Below, piece after piece: positions 31,067 through 39,371 of a DNA stretch of 64,000 bases (the first letter of the stretch is position 1; every line of letters begins with the position of its first letter). The position numbers and the translations under genes were made by a program. The DNA lies in assembly GCF_003347015.1 (NCBI RefSeq), contig NZ_PNFB01000002.1, positions 248,001-312,000 on the forward strand, given 5' to 3'. This stretch comes from Brachybacterium sp. YJGR34. Lineage in GTDB: Bacteria > Actinomycetota > Actinomycetes > Actinomycetales > Dermabacteraceae. The notes below the pieces were generated by a model that was not told where the DNA came from, searched no databases, and saw only the letters and a list, made by a program, of their open reading frames with translations.

Positions 31067-32353
31067 ATGCCCGACGACGCGCCCCTCGACCCGTCCTCCC
31101 GTCCTCCCGACGACGAGCCCGCCCGGTCCTCCCCGGAGCCGGTCGGCATCGTGTGGGAGGACGCTCTGTGCGAGTACGACTTCGGGCCCTTCCACCCGAT
31201 GGCTCCCGTCCGCCTCGCCCTGACCCGCGATCTCGCCGTCGGCGCGGGCCTGCTCGAACGGCCCGGGGTGCAGATCCTCCCCGCCCCGGTGGCGAGCGAC
31301 GAGGAGCTGGCCGCGGTCCACGATCCCGAGTACATCCGCACCGTCCGCGCCGCCTCGGGCGACGTCGACGCGCTGCGCGGGACGGCGTACGACGCCCTGC
31401 TCCGCGCCGGCATCGGCGGCGATGACGTCCCGCCCTTCCGCGGCATGCACACCGCCGCCGCCCGCATCGCCGGCGGCTCCCTCGCGGCGGTCGATGCGAT
31501 CCGGGCCGGGCGGGTGCGGCGGGCCGTGCACGTCGCCGGCGGGCTCCACCACGCCAAGCGCGCCAGCGCCTCCGGCTTCTGCGTCTACAACGACGCCGCC
31601 CTCGCCGTCCGCCGCGCGCTGGAGGCGGAGGGCGAGCGGGTGATGTACGTCGACGTCGACGTCCACCACGGCGACGGCGTGGAGCGTGCGCTCTGGGACG
31701 AGCCGCGCGCGGTCACCCTCTCCGTCCACGAGTCCGGCGAGCAGCTGTTCCCCGGCACCGGGTTCGTGCAGGACGGCGGCGGGCCCGGGGCCCCGGGCAC
31801 GGCGATCAACGTGCCGCTGCCGGCCGGCACCACGGCCGACGGATGGGTGCGCGCGATCCGCGCCACGGTGCCCGCCCTGGTGCGGGCCGTGCGGCCCACG
31901 CTGCTGATCACGCAGCATGGCGCCGACACCCACCGCCTCGACCCGCTGGCCGACCTCGCGGTCTCCCTCGAGGCGCAGCGCGAGGTCATGCTCCTGATGC
32001 GGGAGCTGGCCGACGAGGTGTGCGACGGCCGCTGGCTGGCCCTGGGCGGAGGAGGATACGCCGTCATCGACGTGGTGCCGCGCTCCTGGGCGCACCTGAT
32101 CGCGATCGCCACCGGCGATCCCCTGGACCCGGAGGCTCCGCTGCCCGCCGGCTACGTCGCCGCGGCCGACGCCGCACGGCGGGACCACGGGCTGTCCCCG
32201 GAGCCGGGGATCGCGACCTTCGGCGACGGCCGGCCGCTCGCGGTGCGGGACTGGGAGGCGGGCTTCGATCCCGAGGACGACCTCGACCGGGCGGTGCAGG
32301 CCGCCCGCCGCGCGGCCTTCCCCGACTGGGGTCTGGATCCGTTCCTGGATTGA
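31067..32353 (+). CDS. acuC: AcuC-like histone-deacetylase family protein
   Basis: A 428-residue class I HDAC-fold protein. Active-site landmarks: GGLHHAKRASASGFCVYND (catalytic His pair), YVDVDVHHGDGVERALW (zinc ligands), TQHGADTHRLDPLADL (third zinc ligand) and GGGGY (transition-state tyrosine). Family members include AcuC, which deacetylates and activates acetyl-CoA synthetase. About 30 extra N-terminal residues are polar and low complexity. The ATG is seven bases after TACGCT, a leaderless arrangement. Divergent from trkH. Confidence 0.93.
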   Translation: MPDDAPLDPSSRPPDDEPARSSPEPVGIVWEDALCEYDFGPFHPMAPVRLALTRDLAVGAGLLERPGVQILPAPVASDEELAAVHDPEYIRTVRAASGDVDALRGTAYDALLRAGIGGDDVPPFRGMHTAAARIAGGSLAAVDAIRAGRVRRAVHVAGGLHHAKRASASGFCVYNDAALAVRRALEAEGERVMYVDVDVHHGDGVERALWDEPRAVTLSVHESGEQLFPGTGFVQDGGGPGAPGTAINVPLPAGTTADGWVRAIRATVPALVRAVRPTLLITQHGADTHRLDPLADLAVSLEAQREVMLLMRELADEVCDGRWLALGGGGYAVIDVVPRSWAHLIAIATGDPLDPEAPLPAGYVAAADAARRDHGLSPEPGIATFGDGRPLAVRDWEAGFDPEDDLDRAVQAARRAAFPDWGLDPFLD

Positions 32354-32414
32354 GGATCGAGCCGGTCGCGAGGGCGAGCCGTGCCGTAGGCTCGGATCCG
32401 GCAGAGGAGGAACC

Positions 32415-33677
32415 ATGCGCGTGCTGATCATGACGTTCGGAACGCGCGGCGACATCCAGCCGTACGCCGCGCTGGCGGGACGGCTCGCCGCCGCCGGGCA
32501 CGAGGCCCATCTCGCCGTCCCCGAGGGCTTCGAGGACCTCCTCGCGCCGGAGGTGATCGTCCATCCGGCGGGCTCGGAGATGCTGCGCCTGGTGCAGGAG
32601 GTGCTGCCCGAGCTGTCGGGGGCGCGCGATGCGCCGAAGACCTTCCGGACGATCAAGACCGCGATGCGCGGCCACGTCCAGGAGACCTGGGCCGCAGCTC
32701 GCGAGGCGCAGCCCGATCTCATCGTCTTCCACCCCAAGTGCCTGGCCGGCCCGCACATCGCCGAGCTGCTGGGGGTGCCGGCGGTGCTGTCCCTGCCGCT
32801 GCCCTTCTACACGCCGACCGGCGCGCATCCGGTGCCCTTCCTGGGCCGGGCCTCGTTCGGCCGTGCCGGCAACCGGGCCAGCTACCGGCTGATCCGCCTG
32901 GCGACCGCCGCGTACGGGGGGATGCTCAGCGACTTCCGTGCCCAGGTGGGGCTGCCGGGACGCGCTCGGCGCCTCGCCGACCCGCTGCGCGCCCACGATG
33001 GTTCGCCCGTGCACACCCTGTACCCCTACAGCCGCCACGTCGTGCCCGTGCCCTCGGACTATCCCGCCACCGCCCATGTCACCGGGTACTGGTTCCTCGA
33101 GGAGCCCGCCTGGGAGCCGCCGGCGGAGCTGCAGGAGTTCCTGGACGCCGGCGAGCCGCCGGTCTACCTCGGCTTCGGCTCGATGGGCTTCGGCCAGGGC
33201 GCGGACGAGCGCCGGGAGACGATCCTGCAGGCGCTCGAGAGGTGCTCCCTGCGCGGGATCGTCGCGACCGGATGGGGCGGCATCGCCGGGGGAGCCTCGC
33301 CCTCGCGGGACGTGCTCGTCATCGACGGCGCCCCGCACGACTGGCTGTTCCCCCGGATGCGCGCGGTCGTCCATCACGGCGGTGCCGGCTCCACCGCCGC
33401 GGGCCTGCGCGCCGGCCGTCCCACGCTGGTGGTCCCCTTCCTCGGCGACCAGCCGTTCTGGGGCGGCCGGGTGCAGGACATCGGCGCCGGCCCTGCGCCG
33501 ATCCCTCCGCGGGCTCTGGAGCGCCGGCTCGCGGACGGGCTCGACGAGCTGACCGGCACCCCGCTGTTCGCGCGCCGGGCGGAGGCCGTCGGCGCCGAGC
33601 TCCGCGCCGAGGACGGCCCCGGCGTCGCCGTCGACGTCCTCGAGCGCATCGCCGCCGGCGCGGCGGGGGCCGCATGA
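32415..33677 (+). CDS. GT1/sterol-glucosyltransferase-like glycosyltransferase
   Basis: A 420-residue GT-B fold enzyme. N-terminal MRVLIMTFGTRGDIQPYAALAG is the UGT/GT28 donor-acceptor start typical of sterol and rhamnolipid-type glucosyltransferases (MGT family); the C-terminal donor signature VVHHGGAGSTAAGLRAGRPT followed by PFLGDQPFWGGRV binds the nucleotide sugar. Substrate unknown; lipid or secondary metabolite glycosylation is possible. RBS AGGAGG is strong. Its stop overlaps the start of the next GTPase gene by four bases (ATGA). Confidence 0.9.
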   Translation: MRVLIMTFGTRGDIQPYAALAGRLAAAGHEAHLAVPEGFEDLLAPEVIVHPAGSEMLRLVQEVLPELSGARDAPKTFRTIKTAMRGHVQETWAAAREAQPDLIVFHPKCLAGPHIAELLGVPAVLSLPLPFYTPTGAHPVPFLGRASFGRAGNRASYRLIRLATAAYGGMLSDFRAQVGLPGRARRLADPLRAHDGSPVHTLYPYSRHVVPVPSDYPATAHVTGYWFLEEPAWEPPAELQEFLDAGEPPVYLGFGSMGFGQGADERRETILQALERCSLRGIVATGWGGIAGGASPSRDVLVIDGAPHDWLFPRMRAVVHHGGAGSTAAGLRAGRPTLVVPFLGDQPFWGGRVQDIGAGPAPIPPRALERRLADGLDELTGTPLFARRAEAVGAELRAEDGPGVAVDVLERIAAGAAGAA

Positions 33678-35428
33678 GCGAGCGGACCCCCGCCGTGCTC
33701 GAGAGCCTCGCGGAGCACCTGCGCACGCTCGAGCTCCCGCTGCCCGTCGAGGGCGCCGAACAGGCCCGCGCCGAGGGTCGGGCCGCCCTGTCCCAGCTCG
33801 GCGACCACGTCATCCCGCGGCTGACGTCGCTGGACGCCCCGCTGCTGGTGGTGATCGGCGGCTCCACCGGCGCCGGCAAGTCGACCCTGCTCAACGCCCT
33901 GGTCGGGGAGACGGTCAGCCGCTCCGGGGCGATCCGCCCCACCACCCGTCGGCCCGTGCTGCTGCACCATCCCGCGGACGCGGCGTGGTTCACCGGCCCC
34001 CGCATCCTGCCAGGTCTGGCCCGGGTCCGAGCGGGCGGCGGGCAGGAGGCCGAGGCGTCGGGCGCCCGGGACACCACCGGCGACGTCGACCCCGCCACCA
34101 GCGTCGAGCTGCGCGCCGAGGAGGGGATCGGCCCGGGCATCGCGCTGCTGGACGCCCCGGACCTCGACTCGGTCGCCGCCGGCAACCGCGAGCTGGCCCG
34201 CCAGCTGCTGCGCGCCGCGGACCTGTGGCTGTTCGTCACCACCGCCAACCGCTACGCCGACGCGGTCCCCTGGGAGGTGCTGCGCGGCGCCGCCGAGCGG
34301 GACGTGACCGTCGACGTCGTCATGAACCGGCTGCCGGCGGGACCGGGTGTCGCCGAGGAGCTCGCGGAGGACCTGCGCGGCATGCTCGTCCGGGCGGGCA
34401 TCGAGGTGGAGCGGGTGTTCCTCGTCCCCGAGACGGGGCTCGGGCCGCACGGCCTGCTCCCGCCGGCGGCGATCGCCGAGCTCCGCGAGCACTTCGCGCG
34501 CCTCGCGGCGGACCGGGAGGACCGCGGCCGCATCGCGCGCCGCACCCTGGCCGGCGCCGTCGAGTCCCTGGCGGTCTCCGCCCGACGGATCGCCGAGCAC
34601 ACCGCGCGGCAGGAGGAGGAGCGGCTCCGCCTGCGGCAGGAGGCGCTCGACGCCTTCGCGGGCTCGCGCGAGCGGATCGACGAGGCGCTCGGCGACGGGT
34701 CGCTGCTGCGCGGCGAGGTGCTCTCGCGCTGGCAGGACGTGGTGGGCACCGGTGAGTTCCTGCGGAGCGTGGAGGGCATCGTCTCCCGTCTCCGCGATCG
34801 CGTGGGCCAGGCGCTCAGCGGCCGGCCCGCCCCGGCTCTCGAGGCCGAGCAGGCGCTGGGCAGCTCCCTGGTGCACGTGGTGATCGACGAGACCGCCCGC
34901 GGGGCCGAGCGGGCTGATGCCGCCTGGCGGACCTCCGCGGCCGGGCGGTGGCTCGCCGAAGGGGAGGACCTCGCCCGCCTTCCCGCGGGATATGCCGAGG
35001 AGGTCTCCGCCGCGATCCGCGCCTGGCAGGGCGACGTGCTCGAGCTGGTCCGGGCCGAGGGCGCCGATCGTCGCACCCGCGCCCGGGTGCTCTCCCTGGG
35101 CGTCAACGCGGTGGGCGTCGCGCTGATGGTCGTGGTGTTCGCCTCGACCGCCTTCCTCCCCACCGGGCTCGAGGTCGGCGCCGGCGCGGCCACCGCGGTG
35201 GTGGGCCAGAAGCTGCTCGAGACGATCTTCGGCGACGAGGCCGTGCGGCGCATGGCCGCCGCGGCCCGCGAGCGGCTCACCGACCGACTGGACGCACTGG
35301 TCGCGGACCGTTCGGCGCCCTTCCTCGCCCGGCTCGACGAGCTCGGGGGAGCGGACGGCGGCCAGCTCCTGCGGGCCGATGCCGAGGCGCTCGTCCGGCT
35401 CGCCCGGGAGATCCGGGAGGAGTCATGA
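33674..35428 (+). CDS. Dynamin-like GTPase, DynA-like
   Basis: A 584-residue GTPase with membrane segments. G1 P-loop GGSTGAGKST (residues 62-71), switch-region threonines (PTTRRP), G3-like LLDAPDLDS, but the G4 position reads VVMNRLPAG rather than NKxD, so guanine specificity may be altered. A helical stalk (about 290-470) is followed by a hydrophobic pair at about 475-520 (VNAVGVALMVVVFASTAFLP; GAGAATAVVGQKLLE). Forms an overlapping pair with the next gene, as DynA/DynB do in Streptomyces, where they stabilise FtsZ rings in sporulation septa. The role here is inference; membrane remodelling or division is likely. Confidence 0.8.
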   Translation: MSERTPAVLESLAEHLRTLELPLPVEGAEQARAEGRAALSQLGDHVIPRLTSLDAPLLVVIGGSTGAGKSTLLNALVGETVSRSGAIRPTTRRPVLLHHPADAAWFTGPRILPGLARVRAGGGQEAEASGARDTTGDVDPATSVELRAEEGIGPGIALLDAPDLDSVAAGNRELARQLLRAADLWLFVTTANRYADAVPWEVLRGAAERDVTVDVVMNRLPAGPGVAEELAEDLRGMLVRAGIEVERVFLVPETGLGPHGLLPPAAIAELREHFARLAADREDRGRIARRTLAGAVESLAVSARRIAEHTARQEEERLRLRQEALDAFAGSRERIDEALGDGSLLRGEVLSRWQDVVGTGEFLRSVEGIVSRLRDRVGQALSGRPAPALEAEQALGSSLVHVVIDETARGAERADAAWRTSAAGRWLAEGEDLARLPAGYAEEVSAAIRAWQGDVLELVRAEGADRRTRARVLSLGVNAVGVALMVVVFASTAFLPTGLEVGAGAATAVVGQKLLETIFGDEAVRRMAAAARERLTDRLDALVADRSAPFLARLDELGGADGGQLLRADAEALVRLAREIREES

Positions 35429-37146
35429 GCCCGGAGTCGCGCCGCGCCACGACGCGGGCCGCGCCGCTGGTCGAGCGCCTCGACGCGCTGGACCGCGCGG
35501 CCGACGCCCTCGAGGGCGTCGCCCCGGCGAGCGAGATCGAGCCGGTCCGTGCGCTCGTCGACCGGATCGACCGCCGCCGGGCGCTGTCCGCCGAGCACAC
35601 CGTCATCGGGCTCTTCGGAGCCACCGGCTCCGGGAAGTCGTCCCTGCTCAACGCCCTGGTCGGCAGCGAGATCTCCCGTGCCGCCGTGCGCCGCCCGACG
35701 ACCGCCTCCCCGGTCGCCGCCGTGCTCGGGGACGCCGGGAGCGACGCCCTGCTGGACTGGCTCGAGGTCGAGGAGCGCCACCATCTCGACGGCACGGAGT
35801 CGGCGCTGGCGCGGGCCGCTGTCCCGGCCCCCGCGGGGCGCCGTGCCCGGCGGGAGCAGGCGGCGGGCCCGGCGGGCATCGTCCTCCTGGACCTCCCGGA
35901 CCTCGACTCGGTCGAGCCCGCCCACCGCCTCGTCGCCGAGCGGATGACCGCCCTGGTGGACGTCCTGGTCTGGGTGACCGATCCACAGAAGTACGCCGAT
36001 GCCGTGCTCCATCAGGAGTTCGTCCGGCCCTTCGCCGGGCACGATGCGGTGACGGTGCTGGTCCTGAACCAGATCGACCGCCTGGCCGAGGACGAGCGCG
36101 CGGCGGTGCTCGCCTCGCTCGCCCAGATCGCCCGCGCCGACGGCCTCGAGCAGGCACCCGTGCTCGCGACCTCCGCCTCCACCGGCGAGGGGATCGCGTC
36201 GCTGCGCGAGGACCTGATCACGATCGCCCGCACCCGGGAGGCCGCCGCGGCGCGGCAGCGGGCCGACGTGCGCGGCGCCGCGGAGCGCCTCCGGGCGTCC
36301 GCGGACCCCGAGGGCCTGGGGGAGGCCGCCCCGGACGCCGCCGTCGAGGAGCTGGTCGCGGATCTGACGGCCGCGGCCCGGGTGGAGCCCGTCGCCCGCG
36401 CCGTCGGCGCCTCCTACCGCTATCGGGCCGCCGGCCGGGTGGGCTGGCCCCCGCTGCGCTGGCTGCGGCGCATCCGACCCGATCCGCTGCGCCGCCTGGG
36501 CCTCGGCGCCGCGCGCGACGGCGAAGGGCTCCGGCGCAGCTCGCTGCCCGCCCCGGACGCCGCGGCCCGGGCCCGCGCCTCGGGCGGGGTGCGCCGCTTC
36601 GCCGACACCTCCTCCGCAGACGGCACCGATCCCTGGCGCGCGGCGGTGCGCTCCGCCGCGCGGTCCCGGGAGGAGGAGCTGCCGGACGCCCTCGACCAGG
36701 CGGTCGCCGGGGCCGATCTGCGGGCCGGGAGCGGGAGCTGGTGGTGGCCGGTGCTCGACGTGCTGCAGTGGCTGGCCGTGCTCACCGCGGTGGTGGGACT
36801 CGGCTGGCTGGTGCTGAACGCGCTGCTGGCCTTCCTCGGCATCCCTCCGCCGCCGATGCCGATGATCCGCGAGCTGTGGATCCCGATCCCTCTGCCCACC
36901 GCGCTGCTCGTCCTCGGGATCGCGGCCGGCGTGCTGCTCGCGGTCGCGGGTGGGGCCGTCGCGGCGCTCACCGGGGCGTGGCACCGGCGGCGGGCCCGCC
37001 GCCTGCTGGCCGCCCGCGTGCGCCGGGTGGGGCAGGAGCTGGTGGTGGAGGAGGTCGACGCCGAGCTCGCCCGCGCGGCCGGAGCTGCGAGAGATCTCGC
37101 ACTCGCGCGCGGCCCTCTGGGCGGGAAGGACAGGTCGGCCGTGTAG
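35425..37146 (+). CDS. Dynamin-like GTPase, DynB-like (YfjP-type)
   Basis: A 573-residue partner GTPase. G1 GATGSGKSS (residues 65-73), G3-like LLDLPDLDS and a good G4 NQID, then SAST-type G5. Two hydrophobic helices lie near residues 435-465 and 490-520 (VLTAVVGLGWLVLNALLAFLG; LLVLGIAAGVLLAVAG) before a basic tail. Start codon overlaps the stop of the preceding GTPase (ATGA), so the proteins are made together. The stop codon TAG is part of the -10 box TAGAAT of the next transcript. Confidence 0.82.
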   Translation: MSPESRRATTRAAPLVERLDALDRAADALEGVAPASEIEPVRALVDRIDRRRALSAEHTVIGLFGATGSGKSSLLNALVGSEISRAAVRRPTTASPVAAVLGDAGSDALLDWLEVEERHHLDGTESALARAAVPAPAGRRARREQAAGPAGIVLLDLPDLDSVEPAHRLVAERMTALVDVLVWVTDPQKYADAVLHQEFVRPFAGHDAVTVLVLNQIDRLAEDERAAVLASLAQIARADGLEQAPVLATSASTGEGIASLREDLITIARTREAAAARQRADVRGAAERLRASADPEGLGEAAPDAAVEELVADLTAAARVEPVARAVGASYRYRAAGRVGWPPLRWLRRIRPDPLRRLGLGAARDGEGLRRSSLPAPDAAARARASGGVRRFADTSSADGTDPWRAAVRSAARSREEELPDALDQAVAGADLRAGSGSWWWPVLDVLQWLAVLTAVVGLGWLVLNALLAFLGIPPPPMPMIRELWIPIPLPTALLVLGIAAGVLLAVAGGAVAALTGAWHRRRARRLLAARVRRVGQELVVEEVDAELARAAGAARDLALARGPLGGKDRSAV

Positions 37147-37319
37147 AATGGCTGGTCGACCGTGGCGTCGGATCCGCGCCCGGACGCACACGGGTGCGAG
37201 AGCATCCGATCGTCCGGTGGATCCCCACCGGATGACCGCTGTGCAGTCTCCGCGGGCCGCGCACCATCTGATCAGCTGGACCATCCCGCAGGCGTTGGCC
37301 TGCAGAACAGAGGCAACCT
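37144..37319 (+). promoter_or_regulatory. Promoter and long structured leader of bS22
   Basis: TAGAAT (37144-37149) is the best -10 box in the window and overlaps the upstream stop codon. The inferred 160-base leader holds two hairpins: 37213-37220 with 37225-37232 (loop ATCC) and 37288-37293 with 37298-37303 (loop GTTG), the second ending 16 bases before the ATG. GAGG (37310-37313) is the ribosome binding site. Confidence 0.6.
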
Positions 37320-37418
37320 ATGGGTTCTGTCGTCAAGAAGCGACGCAAGCGCATGTCCAAGAAGAAGCACCGCAAGCTGCTTCGCAAGACCCGCCACCAG
37401 CGTCGCAACAAGAAGTGA
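37320..37418 (+). CDS. Ribosomal protein bS22 (AURKAIP1/COX24 domain micro-protein)
   Basis: A 32-residue, extremely basic protein: it starts [19 protein letters not shown] and continues [13 protein letters not shown]. This is the AURKAIP1/COX24-type sequence identified as bS22 in the mycobacterial 70S ribosome (30S subunit, near the decoding region). Length matches the family (32-33 aa). It is too short for routine gene calling and is followed at once by a 16-bp terminator hairpin, so it is expressed alone from its own promoter. Confidence 0.93.
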   Translation: MGSVVKKRRKRMSKKKHRKLLRKTRHQRRNKK

Positions 37419-37431
37419 TCGCTGTGTGATC

Positions 37432-37466
37432 TGCAACGGCCCCCGCCCTCGGCGGGGGCCGTTGCA
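37432..37466 (+). terminator. Terminator of bS22, 16-bp perfect stem
   Basis: Inverted repeat 37432-37447 with 37451-37466 around loop CTC (TGCAACGGCCCCCGCC and complement), 13 bp after the bS22 stop codon. Confidence 0.9.
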
Positions 37467-37590
37467 CGTTCGCCGGCCTCCCGCCGGCCCCGGGCCGCGA
37501 GCAGGCGTCCCGCGGCCCTGGGCGGCGAGAAAGGTGCGGTTCCGTACCATCCGACGCCCGGATCTGGTTCGGAACGACACCATTCTCGGC

Positions 37591-37640
37591 GTCCGGCGAG
37601 GTCCGGCGAGGTCCGGCGAGGTCCGGTGAGGTCCGGGTGA
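37591..37640 (+). repeat. Tandem decamer repeat
   Basis: Three perfect tandem copies of GTCCGGCGAG (37591-37620), then GTCCGGTGAG and a frayed GTCCGGGTGA. Non-coding, between bS22 and the convergent glutaredoxin-like gene. Confidence 0.9.
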
Positions 37641-37661
37641 GGTCGGGCAGGGCCGGCGAGC

Positions 37662-37967
37662 TCAGGCGCGGCCGGTGAGGCGCTTCCACAGCGGGCGCCG
37701 GCGCAGGGCGGTGCGCAGCTGCCCGGCGTCCACGCGGTACCTCGCATGGACCGCGCCGTCCACGATGATCACCGGCACGTCGTGGTCCCAGTCGGCGCGC
37801 AGGTGCTCGTCCTCGTCGATGTCGCGCACCTCCACGGCGGTGCCGGCCCGGTCCGCCTCGGCGCGCACCACGGGCAGCGCCTCCTCGCACAGGTGGCAGC
37901 CCTCCCGGGTGAGGTACAGGATGCGCGCCTCGGGGTCGGAGGGGCGCGGGATCTGCGGCGTGCTCAT
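37662..37967 (-). CDS. Glutaredoxin-like thioredoxin-fold protein
   Basis: A 101-residue thioredoxin-fold protein: ILYLTREGCHLCEEALPVV carries the CxxC redox pair (CHLC) after the first strand, and VPVIIVDGAVHARYRV includes the cis-Pro. This is the short DUF836/glutaredoxin-family type common in actinobacteria, a thiol reductant of unknown partner. The ATG at 37967 lies seven bases after TAGGGT, so the message is probably leaderless; an in-frame GTG nine bases upstream is less likely. Confidence 0.88.
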   Translation of the reverse strand: MSTPQIPRPSDPEARILYLTREGCHLCEEALPVVRAEADRAGTAVEVRDIDEDEHLRADWDHDVPVIIVDGAVHARYRVDAGQLRTALRRRPLWKRLTGRA

Positions 37968-38092
37968 GGAGCGCACCCTATCGGCGTCGGCGGCGGATCG
38001 TCGGCCGGTGCCGGACGTGACGACGGGCCGCCCGCGCAGTGCGGACGGCCCGTCGGTGCCGCGGCGCCCGAGGGCCCGCGCGGCGCTGGGGA

Positions 38093-38623
38093 TCAGGCGG
38101 AGGCGGGAGCGGTGAACTCGGCCTCGATCAGGATCCTGACCTCGTCGGAGACCAGCACGCCGCCGGCCTCGAGGGCGGCGTTCCAGGTCAGCCCGAACTC
38201 CTTGCGGCTGATCTTGGTCTCGGCGGTGAAGCCCGCGCGGTAGGTCCCGAAGGGATCGGTCGCGGCGCCCTCGTAGCTGAAGTCGAGGGTGACCGGCTTG
38301 GTGATGTCGCGGATCGTGAGATCACCGGTGATCGAGTCGTCGGAGACCTCGGTGGAGACGAAGGTGATCTCCGGGTAGGTCTCGGCGTCGAAGAAGTCGC
38401 CGCTGCGCAGGTGGTTGTCGCGGTCCTCGTTCGAGGTGTTCACCGAGGCGGTCTTCAGCGTCGCCCGGAAGGCCAGGTTCTCGCCGCCGGCGCCGACGGT
38501 GAGGGTGCCCTCGGTGTCCGTGAACTGGCCGCGCGCCTTGGAGATGCCGGCGTGACGGACGGTGAAGGCTGCGGAGGTGTGCGAGGGGTCGAGGGTCCAG
38601 GTGCCGGGGGTGAGGTCGCTCAT
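38093..38623 (-). CDS. YceI family lipid-binding protein
   Basis: A 176-residue YceI-fold protein (extended beta barrel that binds isoprenoid or long-chain lipids). Family landmarks: GTWTLDPSHTSAAFTVRHAG near the N-terminus, FRATLKTASVNTSNEDRDNHLRS (in pieces), FFDAETYPEITF and FGLTWNAALEAGG. Unlike E. coli YceI it has no signal peptide, so it is cytoplasmic. Shares the divergent promoter region with marR, its likely regulator. Confidence 0.95.
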   Translation of the reverse strand: MSDLTPGTWTLDPSHTSAAFTVRHAGISKARGQFTDTEGTLTVGAGGENLAFRATLKTASVNTSNEDRDNHLRSGDFFDAETYPEITFVSTEVSDDSITGDLTIRDITKPVTLDFSYEGAATDPFGTYRAGFTAETKISRKEFGLTWNAALEAGGVLVSDEVRILIEAEFTAPASA

Positions 38624-38681
38624 GAGAGGTCTCCTTCGGACGAGAGTGATGTGCGGGGAGGCCGGAGCGCCGACCTCATGC

Positions 38682-38715
38682 TTGAAATGTAAACTAAACT
38701 GGGGGATGATGGCAA
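38682..38715. promoter_or_regulatory. Overlapping divergent promoters of yceI and marR
   Basis: For marR: TTGAAA (38682-38687), 17-bp spacer, GATGAT (38705-38710). For yceI on the minus strand: TTGCCA (38715-38710), 18-bp spacer, TACATT (38691-38686). The shared AT-rich core ATGTAAACTAAACT contains the direct repeat TAAAC, a candidate MarR operator that would cover both promoters. Confidence 0.6.
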
Positions 38716-38746
38716 GCATCGATCCCCACGACTCAAGGAGTGCGTG

Positions 38747-39295
38747 ATGCACGACACCCCGTCCCACGATAACGACCGGGCCTCGACGCCGGAGGAGCTC
38801 TGGCTCACCCCGTCGGAGCAGGAGGCCTGGCGCACCTTCCTGTACGCGACCACGCTGCTGACCGACCGGCTCAGCGAGGCGCTGCAGGAGGATCCGGAGG
38901 ACGCGCTGACCCTCGGCGAGTACGAGATCCTCGTGCGCCTGTCCGAGGCCGAGGGCCGCTTCCTGCGCATGTCCGAGCTCGCAGACCAGGTGGTCCATTC
39001 CCGCTCGCGGCTGACCCACACCATCTCCCGCATGGAGAAGCGCGGGCTCGTCGAGCGCGTCCGCTGCTCCTCCGACGGCCGCGGCCGTCAGGCCCAGCTG
39101 ACCCCCGCCGGCCGGGAGCTGCTGGTGCGCGCCGCCCCCGTCCACGTGCGCTCCGTGCGGGAGCTGCTGCTGGACGTCGTCGGTCACGAGGACTTCCTCG
39201 AGCTGGGCCGCATCCTCGCCCGGACCGTCGACCCCGACGCCCCGGTGGCGGTCGGATGTCCGGCACCTCACGGCGCCGGATCCGCGCTCGGCTGA
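38747..39295 (+). CDS. MarR family transcriptional regulator
   Basis: A 182-residue winged helix regulator. The MarR core spans about residues 25-150: SEQEAWRTFLYATTLLTDRL helix, LGEYEILVRLSEA, the recognition region SELADQVVHSRSRLTHTISRMEKRGLVERV and the wing SSDGRGRQAQLTPAG. MarR dimers usually repress their own gene and a divergent target when ligand-free; yceI is that neighbour. AAGGAG lies six bases before the ATG. Confidence 0.93.
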   Translation: MHDTPSHDNDRASTPEELWLTPSEQEAWRTFLYATTLLTDRLSEALQEDPEDALTLGEYEILVRLSEAEGRFLRMSELADQVVHSRSRLTHTISRMEKRGLVERVRCSSDGRGRQAQLTPAGRELLVRAAPVHVRSVRELLLDVVGHEDFLELGRILARTVDPDAPVAVGCPAPHGAGSALG

Positions 39296-39371
39296 TCCGG
39301 AGGTTCGGTTGGTACCGTGAAGCGGTTCGGCGAGAGCGCGCCGCGCGACAGCGAGAGAGGCACCGGCACCC

